DNA of 64,000 nt, from positions 62,001 through 126,000 of the forward strand of contig JBQDFP010000002.1 in NCBI GenBank assembly GCA_052085365.1, given 5' to 3'. The translations under genes and the position numbers were made by a program. Below, piece by piece: positions 61,427 through 64,000 of the stretch. Origin of the DNA: Canibacter sp052085365. Lineage in GTDB: Bacteria; Actinomycetota; Actinomycetes; Actinomycetales; Microbacteriaceae. The notes beneath the pieces were generated by a model that saw nothing but the letters and a program-made list of their open reading frames with translations, did not search any database and was not told where the DNA came from. How positions within the stretch are numbered: position 1 is the stretch's first letter; the number at the start of each line of letters is the position of its first letter.

Positions 61427-62053
61427 TTGTTTGATCTCAGCCACGAACTGTATAGCGGGATGCCCATTTATCCGGGCGATCCCGAGGTGACCATTGGACC
61501 CGCGCTGACTATCGAGAATGATGCGGTATTGGTGCAGCACGTGTCCATGGGGTCACACAGCGGCACTCACCTTGACGCTCCCGCTCACACAATCCCAGGA
61601 GGGCGCACGCTCGATCAGATCGGTCTCAGTGAACTTCAGGGTGAAGCTTTAATTTTGCGCCCCAAAGTTCAGGCTCAGCAAGCAATTACACCGACTGACC
61701 TGGGACTCCAGCAGCTGACGAGTGTGCCACAAATTGTGGTGGTTGCGACGGGATGGAGCGAACACTTCGGGTCGAACGAGTACTTCGACCATCCGTATCT
61801 TTCCGCTGAAGCGGCGGCGCAGCTATGGCAATTGGGTATGCGACTGCTTGCGGTCGATGTGTTGAGTCCAGACTCAACACCATCAGCTGATTTTCCCGTA
61901 CACGAAATTGTGCTCGGAGGGGATGGTCTTATCGTTGAAAACCTCACAGGCCTGGACCAACTGGGTGAAACTGCTCGTCTCGGGTTCTTCCCACTTAAAC
62001 TCGGTGCCGTAGACGGGGCGCCCGTGAGAGCCGTCGCGTTCGAAGACGAGTGA
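61427..62053 (+). CDS. Cyclase / kynurenine-formamidase-like hydrolase
   Basis: 208 residues. The metal motif HSGTHLDAPAH is at about 45-55, preceded by YSGMPIYPGDPEVTI. Ending region: DFPVHEIVLGGDGLIVENLTGLDQLG. It starts with TTG at 61427 behind GGAGGGA. The family includes kynurenine formamidase and isatin or cyclic-imide hydrolases, all manganese or zinc enzymes that open amide bonds. It is the last gene of the SnoaL-NCS1-cyclase unit. No tryptophan genes are nearby, so a cyclic amide is more likely than formylkynurenine. Confidence 0.87.
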   Translation: MFDLSHELYSGMPIYPGDPEVTIGPALTIENDAVLVQHVSMGSHSGTHLDAPAHTIPGGRTLDQIGLSELQGEALILRPKVQAQQAITPTDLGLQQLTSVPQIVVVATGWSEHFGSNEYFDHPYLSAEAAAQLWQLGMRLLAVDVLSPDSTPSADFPVHEIVLGGDGLIVENLTGLDQLGETARLGFFPLKLGAVDGAPVRAVAFEDE

Positions 62054-62112
62054 TCTTCTGCGCGGCCAGTCATGACATCGATAATGACCAGAGCAGCTGC
62101 TTGTTTGTTTTC

Positions 62113-62718
62113 CTACTCGCCTGGCGCACCGGCATCGGTCTGACGGACGTCAGCACGATGGAAGTTCTGGAATGCTCGTGAAGCAGTCGGACCGCGCTGC
62201 CCGAAGTAGCGTGAGTGTGTAGCGCCGTGGCCATACGGACGTTCGGCGGGTGACTTGAGTTCAAAGAAACACAACTGACCGATCTTCATGCCCGGCCACA
62301 GCTTGATCGGTAGCGTCGCCGTGTTTGAGAGTTCGAGCGTCACGTGACCAGAGAACCCGGGATCAATAAAACCAGCGGTTGAGTGTGTGAGTAAGCCAAG
62401 ACGGCCGAGGGAGCTCTTGCCTTCGAGACGTGCTGCAAGGTCGTCAGCCAGTGTCACTTGTTCGTAGGAACTGCCCAGCACAAACTCGCCTGGGTGCAGA
62501 ATAAATCCCTCGTCAGGGTCAACCTCAATAAGCCTGGTGAGATCTGGCTGGTCAAGTGATGGATCAATGACTCCATATTTGTGGTTGTCAAAGAGGCGAA
62601 AATAGCGGTCAAGGCGCACATCAACACTTGATGGCTGCACCATTTCGCTAGTGGTCGGTTCAAGGCCAATCCGACCCGATTCGAGGCCGGCACGAATATC
62701 ACGATCTGAAAGAAGCAC
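62113..62718 (-). CDS. dcd: dCTP deaminase
   Basis: 201 residues: MLLSDRDIRAGLESGRIGLEP, SSVDVRLDRYFRLF, LEGKSSLGRLGLLTHSTAGFIDPGFSGHVTLELSN (in part) and GQLCFFELKSPAERPYG. Length and motifs fit actinobacterial Dcd, which in mycobacteria makes dUMP directly from dCTP. It acts in pyrimidine deoxynucleotide supply. It diverges from the damaged membrane-protein gene and is a housekeeping gene without link to the transporters. Confidence 0.95.
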   Translation of the reverse strand: MLLSDRDIRAGLESGRIGLEPTTSEMVQPSSVDVRLDRYFRLFDNHKYGVIDPSLDQPDLTRLIEVDPDEGFILHPGEFVLGSSYEQVTLADDLAARLEGKSSLGRLGLLTHSTAGFIDPGFSGHVTLELSNTATLPIKLWPGMKIGQLCFFELKSPAERPYGHGATHSRYFGQRGPTASRAFQNFHRADVRQTDAGAPGE

Positions 62719-62779
62719 GAGTCCATCCTAACCGGTTGAAGATAGCTTATTTGTGGCTCAAGCAGTATATGATTTTTCT

Positions 62780-63629
62780 ATGAATCAGCACTCCGGGGCA
62801 CGGGCGCTCACTATTTCGACCACTCGTGAGCGTGTGGAGCTTGCACGTCGAACACACCGCTCAGTAACTCGAACTCTTCTTACCATTTTTTGCATCCTTG
62901 CGGCCGTAATTTTTGGCGTCGGTATCCCACTCGCTGTGAACGGTCGTGCATCGCTGTGGGGCGTCATCGGTGTGGGAGCAGTGTTCGTGATCTTCCCGTT
63001 CTTCGTCGCACTATCGAACTCAAAAATCGAACGCACGGCAGAACGATATCTCGCATCTGACGGAGAAACCCAGTTCGTCGTTGGTCCGACATCACTCGTA
63101 ACTGGTGACACGGTGCTCCCGTACGAGCGGATGACCTACCTGTATGCAAATGCTGAAGGGGAGGAGTATTCCAACGGTGGAATCCGCGGCGAAATAATGG
63201 CATACAGTATGGACCTCACTGACCAGCGCCCCACAGCGGGTCGAGCGATAGGCTCACGTATCGGAACTGCGCAGCGCAAAAAAACTGTATCGAGACGGTG
63301 CGAAAAGTGGTATCTCGTTAGCTATCGGAATTGACCAGAAATCAACGATCTCAGCGCCCGAAGGCGTCATCAACGAGCTCAAAACACTGCCGAAACGCGG
63401 CGATGATCCGGGTAGAATCGATGTGCCTTTTGGTGCGTATCTGACGCTCGAAGAACTGCATCTGCTGCTGGGCGCGGTGTATCAGGCCACTGGCGGAACT
63501 GCCTTTCCGATCGCGCTAGTTTCAGGGGCCCTCAACTGGGCGTCAGCAACGACGGCAGCGGGTGACACCCGAGAAACTATCTGGAAAGAGTTTGCAACAC
63601 TTGTACCTCCGGTGCGTGAAACGCTTTAA
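62780..63629 (+). pseudogene. Membrane protein gene interrupted by a +1 frameshift at a run of seven A
   Basis: From ATG 62780 the frame encodes a protein with two membrane helices (about residues 31-50 and 57-78: LLTIFCILAAVIFGVGIPLAV, in part, and VGAVFVIFPFFVALS) and a soluble domain. At AAAAAAA (63278-63284) the frame runs into 17 unlikely residues and a stop at 63334. Skipping one base there opens a clean frame to 63629 (KLYRDGAKSGISLAIGIDQK..., then PFGAYLTLEELHLLLGAVY). The whole would be about 282 residues. I do not recognise the family. It may be a base error, a dead gene or a slippage-controlled gene. Confidence 0.75.
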
Positions 63630-64000
63630 TCTGATCCACTAGTTTTCAAAACCTGAACTGGCAGGAAACCTACAAAATTTCATTGCTCGAGAGAGCCTGT
63701 GGCTTGCGAAGCAGTGAAAACTACGTTATTCAGGCAGCCCAGAACGCCAATATAGGCTGAATTCTCGCGAAAGAGATACGGCCGACTCGCCAGAACACAG
63801 ACGTAGATCTGCGCGAATATGCGCAGTGAATATCAAGTTCGTGCGCTTAAACTGAGAAAAGTGTTTCATGCACGATTGACGTTGATGTTCGACACCGCAA
63901 CGGTGTGACGGTCACCCGACTCATGATTCGATGCCCGTTGAGTTTATTTCTTGCTGTCGAAATCACATTGACTCGTGCTCAAATCTGTATGCGGGAAGAT
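63630..64000. other. Stretch without recognisable gene
   Basis: Neither strand holds an open frame of useful length with a ribosome site. Small inverted repeats are CTGCGC-N6-GCGCAG at 63809-63826 and CACCG-CAA-CGGTG near 63893-63905. No tRNA, terminator with T-run or insertion element was seen. It may be a promoter region for a gene beyond the window. Confidence 0.5.

Noticed and set aside
1..64000. CRISPR arrays, tRNA or rRNA genes, insertion sequences, phage genes or toxin-antitoxin pairs
   Set aside because: No regular spaced repeats, cloverleaf with TTCRA loop, transposase motifs or matching terminal repeats could be found by reading both strands.
63630..64000. A tRNA or small RNA in the empty right end
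   Set aside because: GTTCGAC near 63880 resembles a T-loop but has no pairing stem or acceptor arm around it.

Overview
The window reads as chromosomal DNA of a mid-GC actinobacterium, most like the Microbacteriaceae. The reasons are the short Lys/Arg-tail-free HU protein, the rpmB-rpmG-rpsN cluster of zinc-free ribosomal proteins, the CopD-CtaG fusion and the frequent GTG/TTG starts. No rRNA, tRNA, CRISPR array, transposase or phage gene was seen. Almost the whole window is uptake and catabolism: nine transport systems, each beside its own enzymes and regulator.

Layout. (1) 1-5.6 kb: a 'ferric-type' ABC importer (ATPase cut by the window edge, fused permease, lipoprotein receptor) with a HutC-type GntR regulator and an MgtC-like membrane protein. 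(2) 5.7-10.8 kb: a zinc block with a Fur-like palindrome, ZnuA, ZnuC, two ZnuB-type permeases, a Zur-like repressor and cysteine-poor L28, L33 and S14. (3) 10.8-15.3 kb: an amidase divergent from a DctPQM TRAP transporter. (4) 15.4-18.5 kb: a Dabb protein and a NitT/TauT-type ABC importer. (5) 18.5-25.5 kb: LysR, an M24 creatinase/ectoine-hydrolase-like protein, aminotransferase, M20 hydrolase, MHS symporter and SDR. (6) 25.6-31.6 kb: aldehyde dehydrogenase, FAD/FeS 2-hydroxyacid dehydrogenase, FCD GntR regulator and NAD 2-hydroxyacid dehydrogenase. (7) 31.6-37.8 kb: a double AsnC regulator, a polar amino-acid ABC importer, a flavin amine/amino-acid oxidase and a type II HAD hydrolase. (8) 37.8-45.4 kb: an FCD GntR regulator divergent from gabD/gabT-like genes, followed by prpD-prpB-prpC. 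(9) 45.6-51.2 kb: HU, CopD-CtaG, a YtcJ-like amidohydrolase and an APC permease. (10) 51.3-59.4 kb: a SorC regulator, a GlpD-like dehydrogenase, a second ferric-type ABC importer and a NagD-type HAD phosphatase. (11) 59.6-64 kb: a SnoaL-like protein, NCS1 permease and cyclase; dcd; a frameshifted membrane-protein gene; 370 bases with no gene.

Regulatory links visible in the DNA. The TRAP promoter region at 12.25-12.29 kb carries two different palindromes. One (AACTGTTATACAGT) recurs inside a perfect 27-bp inverted repeat in front of block 6. The other (AAGTTGTCCTACAAA) recurs in front of the gab/prp block 8. Each of those blocks holds an FCD-type GntR gene, so the TRAP importer probably answers to both catabolic regulators.

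The most unusual system is block 10. A transporter of the family usually annotated as iron uptake is packed with glycerol-phosphate-type enzymes, a short leader reading frame and a strong SorC-type palindrome. This suggests import and use of a phosphate ester rather than iron. Two genes look damaged: an amino-acid receptor with an in-frame TAA 23 codons before its natural end, and a membrane-protein gene shifted at a run of seven A. Blocks 1 and 10 look more AT-rich by eye than their neighbours and may have been acquired.
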